Assembly: GCA_016592635.1 (NCBI GenBank)
Contig: AP023240.1
Span: 2,397,630 to 2,461,629, forward strand
Direction of reading: 5' to 3'
Origin: Methyloprofundus sp.
GTDB lineage: Bacteria; Pseudomonadota; Gammaproteobacteria; Methylococcales; Methylomonadaceae
DNA length: 64,000 nt
Shown in pieces: positions 25,749 to 36,591 of the stretch. The translations under genes and the position numbers were made by a program. Every line of letters starts with the position of its first letter. Within the stretch, counting starts at the first letter, position 1. The notes under the pieces are model-generated. The model was not told where the DNA came from. It searched no databases and saw only the letters and a program-made list of their open reading frames with translations.

Positions 25749-28694
25749 CTATTCAGCTAAATCATCAGCAAGTCGGAATAATTCAGCAGACTCACTTCCT
25801 TGCTCAATATAATTAATGACACTTTGATACTTATTATTAATTTTGAACTGTTTCATTGTAGGCTTTTTAGGATCCTTGAACTCTAAAACAACCTTTTTTT
25901 CTAATAATGTAGGGAGTAATTTAACTGCAAATAGCTTTGCTCTAACTTGAGCTTGCTTTTTTGGGTAAAAGTTCCCCCTCTCATAAAACAGCCTAAATAT
26001 TTTTACTAGCTCATCAAGAATTTTAGCTTTATTTACGGTTTCTTCTTCTTCATTTTGATTTAACAAATGCTGTATTGATGAAACATTACAACTTTCAGAA
26101 AACATATCTTTCCATACATTAACATTCACTCTATTTCGCGGGTCAATATCTGAAAAAAATGAACTTTCGAACCGAGTATTTTTATTCATTGGACATTCCC
26201 AGAAATACTCATAGTTATTAAATGTACAATTTGTCAAAAGTTTATCTCTAAAATCAAACGTTGGTCTAATACTACTTTCTCCGAAAATATCAACAAGGCA
26301 TAACCCGTTAATAGTTCCTCCTTCACCAAATAGTTTATCTAAGAGTTCTGTCCTAGTATCTATATTAGATTGCCTTTCATTTGAGCTCTGTAACAGAGTT
26401 AGGAGTAATACCAAAATTGAAGAAATAACAGAATCCTGCTCAATATTTTCAGTATCTTTAACTTTTTCAATAATCTCGATACAAAAAATAACTAGGTCAT
26501 CATTAAAATTTATTCGTTCGCATAATGAATCTGTAAAACTGCTGTCATATTTTAAATAACCTCTAATTATTCTTGATGTTTTTTCTTCAAAGTCATTTAC
26601 ATCCATTTTTCTTAGAAAGCTAACTAAATACAATGCCTTAAAATATATATTAAACACATCATATCTAAAGAAAATAGAGTTATCAGAACAAATTAATAGA
26701 GGATGCCCTTTTATCTTTTCGATAAGTGAATTATCTATGTTCTTACCAAGAATTAATGATAATTCGGATTTTATATCGTAAAGACTAATCCCATTTTCTT
26801 TCGTAGTAGCTATCCGAATAAATAATTCAATCTGGTTATCTATACTCAAGCTATCTAACTTAATTATTTCTCTCCCACATACTTTGGCTATCAGGAAGTC
26901 TGTGTGGTTATCATCAAGTAAAAATGAGCTTTTGAATCTATCATGCGTAGAAAAATTTTCATTTTTTGTTTTTATAAGATACCCAATCATATCTAATAAA
27001 AAAGGTATAAAAACAAGATTGCTACTACTATCACTGGTTTCTTCTATAGCTAAGCCCTTTGCAAGTTCCATTGCTTTTTCTATCTTTCTAGAATCATGCT
27101 GTAAGTATTGGGAGAAAAACTCTTGAGCTAAAGAACCGCTAAATGCCTTCAAAGTAATTTCTGGTAATAAAATTTTCTTCCCTACCTCATTCCAAAAATG
27201 ATCTCGACAGGTTATTAGAATCTTAGTACGGTTTAAGTCCGATGAATATTCTTTAAATATTGAGTCTATAAAAGACTCTACATCAAATCTATCTCCCAAC
27301 TTTGCTATAACCTCATCAATACCATCAAGGACTATGATCAAGCTTCCATTATCCATAGATAATTTTAGGAGTTCTTTACTAAAGCGTGATGAATCACCTT
27401 CGACCACTGCCATCTGCGCTCTATAAAAATCATATACATCTTCAATCTTATTTTTCTTACTAGTATTTCTAGATAATTCATCAATGATCTCTTTAGAATC
27501 AATGAAAAGTATCCCTGTATCACTACTATCATTATGTATATAGTCAAGGAACTGTTTAGCAAGAGTGGTTTTTCCTATACCTCCATGACCATTAACAATG
27601 AATAGTGGTTCATTTTCTGAACTAAACCACTCTTTCAGCCTTTCAAATGCAGATAAATCTCCATCGTATAGACTATCCACATATATAGGAAGGTTGTACT
27701 TTTGATACTTTAAAATACAGTCTTTATATAGATATTCATAACCAAATTCATCAATAAAATAGACGTAACTAGAACCAAATACTTGCTTAATGTTAGTTTT
27801 TCTCTTTTCTATATCCTTTATTTTGGGCTTATCTATTAATATTATTGCCTTAGATAAATCATCTACAATATTGGATTGTTTAATATGTCCAAGAGTTTTA
27901 CCTTGATTAGAGTTACTGTGAATATAAATAAATTCACGACAAGTTCCAAAGTCCTCAGTTAGCCTATAAACTTCATATATTATTCCATCCACCCAGTTTT
28001 TTACCTTCACAGGATAATTTGAGGCAATAGAATAGCTGGAATTTTGATCTATATATAACTGAACAGTTTTTTCTATACTTCTTTCTTGAATTACCTCTGA
28101 TTCGTCTTTTATTTTTAGAAAACTATGGTACTTATCTGATTCGCTGTATTTTTTAAACTCTAAATTAAGCTTTTCGTATTCGGATGGTGATGCTTGTCTT
28201 ACCTCATCTGATTTTTGTCCTTTTCTAATGATTACCGCGCCTGAGTCAAGTACTCTAGTTTTTGTTTTAAGCTCCTTCTTAAGTTCCGTTATGTGACCAG
28301 GAGAAGGAATTTCAAATATGAGAATTTCCTTTTCATCAAGTTTCACAAGTTCTACATTAACATTTATAAATGCGGGCTGAGTATATCCTTCCAATTTCTG
28401 GATTAATATTTTCCTAAATTTTTTAATGCTATTAAAGTTTTTAATTTGCGGTATTCCAATATCATGAATTTCTTGAGTAGATTCTGAAAAACCAATAACT
28501 AAATACCTATGAGTACCAACATACCTCAAATAACCATTAGAAAGTGAAATAATATCTTTTAGAAATTCACCCCATTTATCTGCCATTTCTGACGAGGGAG
28601 TTGAATCATTCCAATACCACTCACGCTTAAATTCAAGCACAGGAGACTCATCTTTTTTAAGTAAATCCTTTAATTGATCTTTCGTAATTATCAC
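25749..28694 (-). CDS. AlbA_2 (Schlafen-like)-NACHT NTPase, candidate antiphage protein
   Basis: The frame is open from GTG 28736. I prefer GTG 28694 because the first 14 residues are an unlikely hydrophobic leader. About 981 residues. N-terminal AlbA_2 domain: SPVLEFKREWYWNDS, YLVIGFSE, FEIPSPGH and AVIIRKGQKSDEV. The centre holds a STAND/NACHT NTPase with Walker A VNGHGGIGKTTLAKQF (Lys about residue 375), Walker B SLIIVLDGIDEVIAK and the sensor region ILITCRDHFW. The remainder is a long helical region that shows no obvious repeats, with a winged-helix-like end. NACHT proteins of bacteria (bNACHT, Avs) abort phage infection; AlbA_2 is often fused to such NTPases. The gene is visibly AT-richer than its neighbours. 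The attC-like site begins 9 bases after its stop. Confidence 0.8.
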   Translation of the reverse strand: MIITKDQLKDLLKKDESPVLEFKREWYWNDSTPSSEMADKWGEFLKDIISLSNGYLRYVGTHRYLVIGFSESTQEIHDIGIPQIKNFNSIKKFRKILIQKLEGYTQPAFINVNVELVKLDEKEILIFEIPSPGHITELKKELKTKTRVLDSGAVIIRKGQKSDEVRQASPSEYEKLNLEFKKYSESDKYHSFLKIKDESEVIQERSIEKTVQLYIDQNSSYSIASNYPVKVKNWVDGIIYEVYRLTEDFGTCREFIYIHSNSNQGKTLGHIKQSNIVDDLSKAIILIDKPKIKDIEKRKTNIKQVFGSSYVYFIDEFGYEYLYKDCILKYQKYNLPIYVDSLYDGDLSAFERLKEWFSSENEPLFIVNGHGGIGKTTLAKQFLDYIHNDSSDTGILFIDSKEIIDELSRNTSKKNKIEDVYDFYRAQMAVVEGDSSRFSKELLKLSMDNGSLIIVLDGIDEVIAKLGDRFDVESFIDSIFKEYSSDLNRTKILITCRDHFWNEVGKKILLPEITLKAFSGSLAQEFFSQYLQHDSRKIEKAMELAKGLAIEETSDSSSNLVFIPFLLDMIGYLIKTKNENFSTHDRFKSSFLLDDNHTDFLIAKVCGREIIKLDSLSIDNQIELFIRIATTKENGISLYDIKSELSLILGKNIDNSLIEKIKGHPLLICSDNSIFFRYDVFNIYFKALYLVSFLRKMDVNDFEEKTSRIIRGYLKYDSSFTDSLCERINFNDDLVIFCIEIIEKVKDTENIEQDSVISSILVLLLTLLQSSNERQSNIDTRTELLDKLFGEGGTINGLCLVDIFGESSIRPTFDFRDKLLTNCTFNNYEYFWECPMNKNTRFESSFFSDIDPRNRVNVNVWKDMFSESCNVSSIQHLLNQNEEEETVNKAKILDELVKIFRLFYERGNFYPKKQAQVRAKLFAVKLLPTLLEKKVVLEFKDPKKPTMKQFKINNKYQSVINYIEQGSESAELFRLADDLAE

Positions 28695-28743
28695 AATAAA
28701 TATTCCAATTTTAAGGGGGGTGAACTTAAAAATCACCTCTCAA

Positions 28744-28963
28744 GCACATAACAAGTAATTGTCTCGACCCAGTTATCTTATACGCCAGTTTAGATAATTT
28801 ATCAATAAGCAAGATGTTAGACTTAAAATACTAAACGAGATAACATACATTTATTACAGATTAACCATGTTTGATTAACGTGTAGCGTTTAAACTTCTAA
28901 CAATTTTAGTCCAGTAATTCAACAACCTTTTACAAAAGAACAAAAAAACTTCACTAGCTACAA
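28744..28963. promoter_or_regulatory. Divergent intergenic region between the NACHT cassette and the NRPS
   Basis: gcacataac at 28744-28752 marks the cassette boundary (see the attC-like site). The rest is AT-rich and must hold the promoters of both divergent genes. A gtctaac core on the minus strand near 28814-28820 could belong to a preceding attC, but no convincing hairpin was found. No gene is seen. Confidence 0.4.
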
Positions 28964-31900
28964 ATGGAAGAACTTATGGATGACCAAGCTCCCCTAACCC
29001 CCTTAACCAAAGGCCAGCTTTCCCTTTGGTTTTTGGACCAACTAAATGATCAAGGTACGCATTACCATATTTCTGCCGCCATCAATATCTGCCCTGCTAT
29101 TAATAAAGGGCTATTGGTAGAAACGTTTAACTTTTTAATCAATCGGCATACTGCACTGCGATCCAAAATTGTTGCAACCGCTGGTGATATTTATCAAACA
29201 AGTAGCACACAATGTCTGAACATCCCTTTTATTGATGCCACCGACTTAAGTGACAACGACATTAAGCAACAGCTAAATACACTTAGCAAACAACGGTTTG
29301 ATTTGCAAAATGAATTACCGATCAGGTTAGTTGCCTACCAACAAGAACAGCGTACTATTTTATTTTGTGCCATCCACCATATTGTTGCTGATTTCTGGTC
29401 TATTTCAATCCTATTAGAAGAACTGCCGATTGTTTATAGTGCTTTAAGCCAGCAACAGATTCCAGCTCTAGAGAACATCAAATTAAGCTTTACTGAACAT
29501 TGTAATAATAACGCTGTTTGGCTAACGACAACCCGTGCCCATAAAGCTAAAAACTATTGGCAGCAACAATTGGGGGATCTATTACCTGCCTTAGTATTTA
29601 CTCCTAGTACGCCACTAAATGAATCTCAATCGGCCTCGGGTTTACATCATAAATTCAAAATCTCTGCCGATAGAACCAAGTTACTTTTAGAGTATGCACA
29701 GCAACAGCATGTGACTTTTTTTGCATTATTACTGGCTGCTTATTTTAAATTGCTCAATAAAATGACTCAGCAAACCGATATAACTATAGGTATTCCAGTT
29801 TTAGGGCGTAGTAAAGCGGTAGAAAAATTAACCTTTGGTTACTTTGTTAATCCTACCGCCATTCGATGTAAGAATATTGCTGCTCGTGATATTAGTGACT
29901 TAAGTCGGCAAATAAATAATGATGTACAAACAGGAATTAAATACCAGCGCTATCCATTCTCTGAAGTAGTACATGAATATATTGTCCAGCATCATTTATC
30001 CGAGCAACGCAATATTAATAGCACACCTATTTTTCAAAGCATGTTTTCATTGCAACAGGCACAAAAAGGTCGCGGTGAATGGTTAGCAGCATTAGCCGTT
30101 GAGGATGCTAGTGTTAGTTTTAACAGCAATGCACTGACAATGAACGCATTCCCGATCGAACCCGATATTGCTCAATTCGATATTGCTATAGTTGCGGCCG
30201 TGGTTGCCGAGCAATTAAGCATTGATATGCAATACGATAAACATTGCTTTAGTCCAGAAATAATCACGACTTATGCCAACAACTATAGTGATATTTTGGA
30301 TGACATTATTGCTCCAGAACCAGACAGCTCACCTGCCGCTATCAATGCTGAACAACATCCTGATTTTATTGCGCGCATCATCTACCATTTTGAACACTCA
30401 TCAAAGGATGTCGCGCTAGCAAGTACGGCCAATAATCTAAGCTATGCTGAAATGGCTACCCATTGTGCCGTTTGGCAAGCACTTTTTAATACCCATAAAA
30501 TAGTAGCAGGCGATGTCATTGCAGTCATGTTGCCACCTGGGTTTGCACTCATAACAGTCAGTATTGCTACTTTTTTGCAAGGTGCCTATCTGCTATTATT
30601 AGACCCTAAAGCCCCTGAGGAACGTAGCAACCAACATATCCAACATGCAGATACCAAACTGCTGGTGACAGCAGAGCATGTTTTTGCTACCGTACTGCAA
30701 ACCATTACGGTAGCTCAATTTAATAGCCAACTAAACAAGCACCAAGCTAATCATAATGACTGGCTAGCCAAGACCAAAGCAGCACACGCTAGCCAGCCTC
30801 AAAATCAGTCTGGTGGTGCTTTGGTATTTAGTTCTGGTTCTACAGGCGCTGCAAACTGTACAGTATTAACACGCGCCAATCTGTCTTACTTTAGTGCCGC
30901 CGCTATCTCAGCTTATAGTTTTTGCAAACAAGATAGAGTATTACAATTTACCTCGCCTGGTTTCGATGCCTTTTATGAGGAGCTGTTACCAGCTCTTTGC
31001 GTGGGGGCAAGCATTATTCCTAAATCCACACAACTGACCACCGACATTGAACAATTCGAAGCATTTCTTGCAGATAATCAGATTAGCAAAATCAGTTTGC
31101 CAACTGCATTTTGGCATGCCTGGGTGCAACAAATGCCCGCACCTACCCAGCAGGTATTAACTCATTTAGGCACTGTTATAGTAGGCGGTGAAAGCATATT
31201 GCCTGCTGATATAACACACTGGCAACGTCATATGCGTGCAGATATTAAGCTGTTTAACTCTTATGGTCCAAGTGAAGCAACCGTCATCTGTGCAGTGCAA
31301 TTACTGGATAAATCACTAAGCAAAATACCCCCGATCGGCAAATTATTACCTGGAACACAAGGCAAGATACTCAATGATCTACAACAAGAAGTCTCAACCG
31401 ATACCGTTGGTGAACTTTATATATCTGGCCCCGGAGTCTCCCCTGGTTATTTAAAAAATATAAGTGCCACTCACAAAAAGTTTGTTCAGTTTAAAGACGA
31501 TCCTCGCACGTGGTTCCGTACAGGTGACTTGGTGACGCAAAATAGTGCTGGGGTGCTGTTCTTTCAAAAAAGATATGATTTACAAATAAAAATCAATGGT
31601 GTGCGTATTGAGCCCATTGAAATTGAACAACATTTAAATACTCTACTCGATGTTAATGCATCTGTGGTTATGCTGATTAATAGCAAATTAATTGCCTTTC
31701 TAGCAACGCCATTACAGCCAGAAACTAACCAGTCAACTGCACAACACTACCGTCAATTATTAAAACATACCTTATTAAAGGAAATGTTGCCGCATGATTT
31801 TGTTTGTTTAGCAAACTTGCCACAAACCAGTGCAGGTAAAGTAGATCGAGCACAGTTACGTACAAATTATACTCAACAGACCCAACAACAAGCTGTCGTG

Positions 31901-34900
31901 CCGACAATTACAAATAATTCTGTTGCCCAACTAAGCACCTTGATGTCTACGTGGATTGGTCATGCTTTAGATAAAGACAGTAACTTTTTTGAATATGGCA
32001 TGGATTCATTAACGGCGGTTTCTATCGCCGCGAACTTGTCGCAACACTTTAATGTGCATGTTCCAGTCAGATTGTTATTTGATCACCCTACCCTGAGCGC
32101 ATTGGCAACTGCACTCGCTACATTGGATGTTCCTTATACAACAGATACCCAAGCGATTGCTTATACTCATTTAGCAAATATTCCCTTAACACCGCCACAA
32201 TGGCGCATCTTAGCATTAAGCTCACACCTACAAGACAATTGGCAGCCATTTAATAAAGTCGTTATTGATTTACATGGGCCTCTAGATACACTGAAATTTC
32301 GAACCTGTTGGTTAGCAGAGCTGCAACAACACGATATATTTACGTTAAAAACTATCGATTACGATACCCGCACACAATCTTTTGATGCTGCTCTAAAACA
32401 ACAGTTTTTTTATTATGAAGATAGCGCTCTGCAACATAGAACAACATATAATAAAATGAGTACCATCAATACAATTATTAATAGTATTCAAACTGAACTA
32501 GATGTTGCTAGTGCGCCTTTTATCAAAGTAGCGTTAATAAAACGTGATACTGATTTTTATAGTTTTATCATTTTTAGCCACCAGATCGTTGCTGATATAG
32601 GCAGTATCGCTAAATTATTAACCAGCTTCCAAGCCCGTTACAATCAGGATTATCAACTCCACGCGACCGATAGCCAAGAAACACCTTCTTATATTCAATA
32701 TGCTACCAGCATAGCGACTTTACCAACTGCTCTACCCTTTTGGCAGCACTATTTAGCAGGTATTACCGGAAAAACTGCTTTTGTACTGCAAACTGAAAAT
32801 GCACAAGCAAGCCTGCAAACCCAAAGTTTTAAAACGCATATCAGTCAAGAAAATAACACACTTATTAAGCAATTTATTGCTGAGCATAAGCTGCTGCCAT
32901 CCGCTTTTTTTATCGCTATTTATTATCTGATTTTACAACGTTACAACAACAGTACTGACCGATTTGTTATCGGTACTGCCGTTTCTCATGCTGGTTATGC
33001 CAATTGCCTAGGGCCATTAACAAATTTTGCTCTATTAGCACCTAACTTCAACAATAATGATGCCGCATTTATACAAGCCGTCACAGCCATTCAAGCTGAT
33101 TTTCTAGATTTAATTGACCACCAACATACTGGGTTCGATGAAATTTTACAACTATTACCCAGTTCAGCGCATGGTATTGCCGTTGAATGTTTATTCCTAT
33201 ACCAACAAAAGACCGACGCACCACTAGAATTAAAACAATTGCATAGTGATATTTACAGCTTAAACCCAAATACTTTACCTGCGCTGTTATGCTTGGAAGT
33301 GACTGCCACTGATAATAGTTTTACCTTAAACTGGCGTTTTGATACTGGTTTATACCAGCAAGAAAGTGTGCAACAACTCGCGCAGGCATACCAGCATTTC
33401 CTACTAGAAGGGATTAAAGTACCTGAGCAAGCCCACCAACATCTTAGCGTCTTGCCAGATACCTTGAATCAACGCTGCCTTGGTGAAGTGATAAATTGGG
33501 AAGAACCTTGTAAGTTACTGCACACGACCTTTACCGTGACCGCAAGAAAATACCCGTTTAGAACAGCCATTATCGTGGCAGAACAAAAAATTTCCTATGG
33601 ACAGCTTTATAGAAAAAGTACCAAAATATCCAGATGCATCTATCAATATAAACATCAAGCCACACCCCTCATTGTCGGCATTTTTATGCACAAAGGTTGG
33701 GAACAAATTACTGCGGCTTTAGGTGTACTCCGAGGTGGGGGTACTTATGCTCCTATTAATACTAATTTAGATGAACAACAGTTACATACCTTACTCGAAC
33801 AAGCTGGTATCAAGCTAATAATAACAACACCTCTTTATAAAAAATTGTATAAATGGCCAGCAGATTTAAAGGTACTCACCTTTGAAGACCCCGAAATACA
33901 AAATACATCCCTAATCCCTCTGCGTAAGAGCACTGTTGGCGTACAAGAAAATGACCCTGCCTATATCATGTTTACCTCTGGCACAACAGGCAAACCCAAA
34001 GGGGTGCTTATTTCCCATAAGTCAGCCCTGAATACCATTTTTGATTTAAATCGGCGCATCGACATTTCCAGCAAAGATGTCATTTTTGGCTTATCTAATT
34101 TTCACTTCGATTTATCAGTCTATGATATTTTTGGAACCTTCAGCCAAGGTGCTACCTTGGTGTTACCTAGTCCAGATCAATACTTGGATATTGAGCACTG
34201 GCTGTATTTGCTCCAGAAATATCAAATTACCATTTGGAACAGCGTGCCCGCACTGTATCGATTATTAGTCGATCGTTGTGTCGATAGCCATGAATCCACT
34301 CAATTAAGAAAAATATTATTAAGTGGTGATTGGATTCCAATTGATATGTTGAAAGATAGTTTTAGTGCTTTACCGCAAGCACAAATTTTAGGCTTAGGCG
34401 GTGCCACTGAAGTCTCTATTTGGTCTATTTTTTATCCGATCAGTAAACTAGACCCCGAATGGACTAGCATCCCTTATGGCTTTCCCCTAGCCAACCAAAA
34501 CTGTTATGTCCTCGATGATCAAGGTGAACTGTGCCCTCCTGATAAACCTGGCGAACTATACATAGGCGGCATAGGACTAGCACAAGCTTATATCAATAAT
34601 CCCGCAGCAACCCGCAGCAGCTTTATAGAGGGTCATGCCCTGGAACAAAGGCTTTATAAAACTGGCGATGCTGCCAAGTTATCCAATCAAGGTTATTTTG
34701 AAATACTCGGTCGCTTAGATAGTCGTGTCAAAATCAGTGGCCTTTTTGTGGATTTAAGTGCTATTGAAACCGCTATTGAGCAATTTACTGATGTCTTACA
34801 AGCAGTAGTTATTTATAAAAACAGTACCGAGCGAGCCGACCACTTAATTGCCTTTGTGGCCACTAAACAAAACACATTTAGTGCAGCATACAAGCAGCAG

Positions 34901-36520
34901 CAATTTGCAGAGCAATTAAGCAATTATTTGATTGATATGCTAGCCAGACATATGGTGCCAGCCAAAATTGCTTTTATCAATAAAATCCCTTTAACCACTA
35001 ATGGCAAAGTAGATCGTGGGCTATTGCAAAACTATCAGACAGAGTTATTTACCCAAGTGCAAACAGGTGAACTACCCACTTCGCAACTAGAAAAAACCTT
35101 AGCCAGTATTTGGCAGCAGCTGTTAAAAGTGGATAGTATCCATATGCATGACAATTTTTTTGGCTTAGGTGGCGACTCATTATTGCTGGTATCAATGGCG
35201 ACTACGGTCAACCAAACGCTCAACATAAAACTTGCCATGCAATCCTATTTTCTTTACCAAACACTTGCTGAACTGGTTCCCATCATTGATGCCCAGCTAA
35301 ATGAGCAAGGTTTATTAACGACCGAAGTCCCTAGTATCTTAAAAGGTGAGTTACCAGCCATTTTAAATAAAGAAGTATTTCTGGATAAATCCATCGTTCC
35401 CCCGGAGTTAACAGCAACAACAGAACCATTACAACAAAAAGTACTCTTAACAGGGGCAACAGGCTATTTGGGTTCACGTTTACTACTAGAAATATTGCAA
35501 TCCGGATCTGCTGAAATTTACTGTTTAACTCGCGCTGAAGACAGTGCCGCAGCCAAACAACGTATTCTGAATGCCATCAAAATCATACACCCACTGAGCA
35601 ATGAACAAGAAGCAAGAATCATTGCCATAAAGGGAGATTTGGCGAAACCACTATTAGGCTTAACACTGAGTGAATATACTTTGTTAGCTGCCGAATTAAC
35701 GCAAATCATCCATTGTGCCGCACAAGTTAATTTCTTGCAGCCTAGAAGTCGCCTGAAAGCCCATAATGTAAATGGTTCGATAGAACTGCTAAAATTATCG
35801 GTCAGCAAACAATTGAAAGCATTTAATTATATTTCCACCGTATCCGTTTTCCCAACGATTGCAGATGATAATAGTCAAACTTATTATGAAGACTCCGACT
35901 TAATGCAAACACTGCCCATTGTTGGCGGCTATCCGCAATCAAAATGGATTGCCGAAACAACTATGCTGGCTGCTCGGCAACGTGGTTTGCCCATCAATAT
36001 TTTCCGGCCTGGTGTTATCTTTGGTGATACTAGAATTGGCGATTTGCCTTCTAGTGTACTATTAGTAGAATTCTTAAAAATCTGCATTGATTTTGGCAGC
36101 GCACCACAGTTGGATTTATTAGTGGATATAGCCCCTGTCGATTATGTCGCCAAGGCCGTTATTCATGCTGCCAACACTAACAGCAATACTGCGTTTCACT
36201 TAACCAACCCTCAGCCAATAAGGCTAACTGACTTTGTCCAAATTCTGAAGGATATGGGCATTCCCATAAAAATGATAGCTGCCGATCAATGGCTACAACA
36301 ATTAACAGACATAGATAACACCCGAGCATCGGATGGCATTAAAACACTGATTAATTTATTACAAGATACGGAAAATATTGGCAGCTTTATTTTTGGCAGA
36401 AATTTGCAGCAATTTGATTGTAGCAACACCTTAAATGCGCTAAAAGGTACTGATATACGCTGCCCTGCAATTGATGAGCAATTCTTGAAACTATTTATTG
36501 ATGATTTATTGGGGGATTAA
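28964..36520 (+). CDS. Two-module nonribosomal peptide synthetase, C-A-T-C-A-T-R, second module predicted to load cysteine
   Basis: 2518 residues; ATG 28976 is an alternative start with a better ribosome site. C1 has HHIVADFWS (His138/139). A1 core FSSGSTGAANCT is at 622. T1 carries GMDSLTA with Ser1015. C2 reads SHQIVADIGS at 1205-1214, so the catalytic second His is Gln. A2 has FTSGTTGKPKG at 1670 and pocket residues Asp1716, Leu1717, Tyr1720, Asn1759, Leu, Ser, Leu1811, Ile1819, Trp1820: the cysteine code DLYNLSLIW. T2 has GGDSLLL with Ser2072. The terminal reductase has TGATGYLG at 2163 and YPQSK (Tyr2323, Lys2327). The product should be a dipeptide released as an aldehyde or alcohol. No tailoring gene or phosphopantetheinyl transferase is adjacent. 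Confidence 0.93.
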   Translation: MEELMDDQAPLTPLTKGQLSLWFLDQLNDQGTHYHISAAINICPAINKGLLVETFNFLINRHTALRSKIVATAGDIYQTSSTQCLNIPFIDATDLSDNDIKQQLNTLSKQRFDLQNELPIRLVAYQQEQRTILFCAIHHIVADFWSISILLEELPIVYSALSQQQIPALENIKLSFTEHCNNNAVWLTTTRAHKAKNYWQQQLGDLLPALVFTPSTPLNESQSASGLHHKFKISADRTKLLLEYAQQQHVTFFALLLAAYFKLLNKMTQQTDITIGIPVLGRSKAVEKLTFGYFVNPTAIRCKNIAARDISDLSRQINNDVQTGIKYQRYPFSEVVHEYIVQHHLSEQRNINSTPIFQSMFSLQQAQKGRGEWLAALAVEDASVSFNSNALTMNAFPIEPDIAQFDIAIVAAVVAEQLSIDMQYDKHCFSPEIITTYANNYSDILDDIIAPEPDSSPAAINAEQHPDFIARIIYHFEHSSKDVALASTANNLSYAEMATHCAVWQALFNTHKIVAGDVIAVMLPPGFALITVSIATFLQGAYLLLLDPKAPEERSNQHIQHADTKLLVTAEHVFATVLQTITVAQFNSQLNKHQANHNDWLAKTKAAHASQPQNQSGGALVFSSGSTGAANCTVLTRANLSYFSAAAISAYSFCKQDRVLQFTSPGFDAFYEELLPALCVGASIIPKSTQLTTDIEQFEAFLADNQISKISLPTAFWHAWVQQMPAPTQQVLTHLGTVIVGGESILPADITHWQRHMRADIKLFNSYGPSEATVICAVQLLDKSLSKIPPIGKLLPGTQGKILNDLQQEVSTDTVGELYISGPGVSPGYLKNISATHKKFVQFKDDPRTWFRTGDLVTQNSAGVLFFQKRYDLQIKINGVRIEPIEIEQHLNTLLDVNASVVMLINSKLIAFLATPLQPETNQSTAQHYRQLLKHTLLKEMLPHDFVCLANLPQTSAGKVDRAQLRTNYTQQTQQQAVVPTITNNSVAQLSTLMSTWIGHALDKDSNFFEYGMDSLTAVSIAANLSQHFNVHVPVRLLFDHPTLSALATALATLDVPYTTDTQAIAYTHLANIPLTPPQWRILALSSHLQDNWQPFNKVVIDLHGPLDTLKFRTCWLAELQQHDIFTLKTIDYDTRTQSFDAALKQQFFYYEDSALQHRTTYNKMSTINTIINSIQTELDVASAPFIKVALIKRDTDFYSFIIFSHQIVADIGSIAKLLTSFQARYNQDYQLHATDSQETPSYIQYATSIATLPTALPFWQHYLAGITGKTAFVLQTENAQASLQTQSFKTHISQENNTLIKQFIAEHKLLPSAFFIAIYYLILQRYNNSTDRFVIGTAVSHAGYANCLGPLTNFALLAPNFNNNDAAFIQAVTAIQADFLDLIDHQHTGFDEILQLLPSSAHGIAVECLFLYQQKTDAPLELKQLHSDIYSLNPNTLPALLCLEVTATDNSFTLNWRFDTGLYQQESVQQLAQAYQHFLLEGIKVPEQAHQHLSVLPDTLNQRCLGEVINWEEPCKLLHTTFTVTARKYPFRTAIIVAEQKISYGQLYRKSTKISRCIYQYKHQATPLIVGIFMHKGWEQITAALGVLRGGGTYAPINTNLDEQQLHTLLEQAGIKLIITTPLYKKLYKWPADLKVLTFEDPEIQNTSLIPLRKSTVGVQENDPAYIMFTSGTTGKPKGVLISHKSALNTIFDLNRRIDISSKDVIFGLSNFHFDLSVYDIFGTFSQGATLVLPSPDQYLDIEHWLYLLQKYQITIWNSVPALYRLLVDRCVDSHESTQLRKILLSGDWIPIDMLKDSFSALPQAQILGLGGATEVSIWSIFYPISKLDPEWTSIPYGFPLANQNCYVLDDQGELCPPDKPGELYIGGIGLAQAYINNPAATRSSFIEGHALEQRLYKTGDAAKLSNQGYFEILGRLDSRVKISGLFVDLSAIETAIEQFTDVLQAVVIYKNSTERADHLIAFVATKQNTFSAAYKQQQFAEQLSNYLIDMLARHMVPAKIAFINKIPLTTNGKVDRGLLQNYQTELFTQVQTGELPTSQLEKTLASIWQQLLKVDSIHMHDNFFGLGGDSLLLVSMATTVNQTLNIKLAMQSYFLYQTLAELVPIIDAQLNEQGLLTTEVPSILKGELPAILNKEVFLDKSIVPPELTATTEPLQQKVLLTGATGYLGSRLLLEILQSGSAEIYCLTRAEDSAAAKQRILNAIKIIHPLSNEQEARIIAIKGDLAKPLLGLTLSEYTLLAAELTQIIHCAAQVNFLQPRSRLKAHNVNGSIELLKLSVSKQLKAFNYISTVSVFPTIADDNSQTYYEDSDLMQTLPIVGGYPQSKWIAETTMLAARQRGLPINIFRPGVIFGDTRIGDLPSSVLLVEFLKICIDFGSAPQLDLLVDIAPVDYVAKAVIHAANTNSNTAFHLTNPQPIRLTDFVQILKDMGIPIKMIAADQWLQQLTDIDNTRASDGIKTLINLLQDTENIGSFIFGRNLQQFDCSNTLNALKGTDIRCPAIDEQFLKLFIDDLLGD

Positions 36521-36591
36521 TCAGCGCAGTTTTGGCGCAGCATGAGCAACGAAGAAACTTCCAAGCCCTGCTGTGTAAGTCAGTTATTATC

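Noticed and set aside
28814..28820. gtctaac core as a second attC site upstream of the NACHT cassette
   Set aside because: The 7-mer fits the consensus but the arms between it and gttatgt do not pair convincingly.
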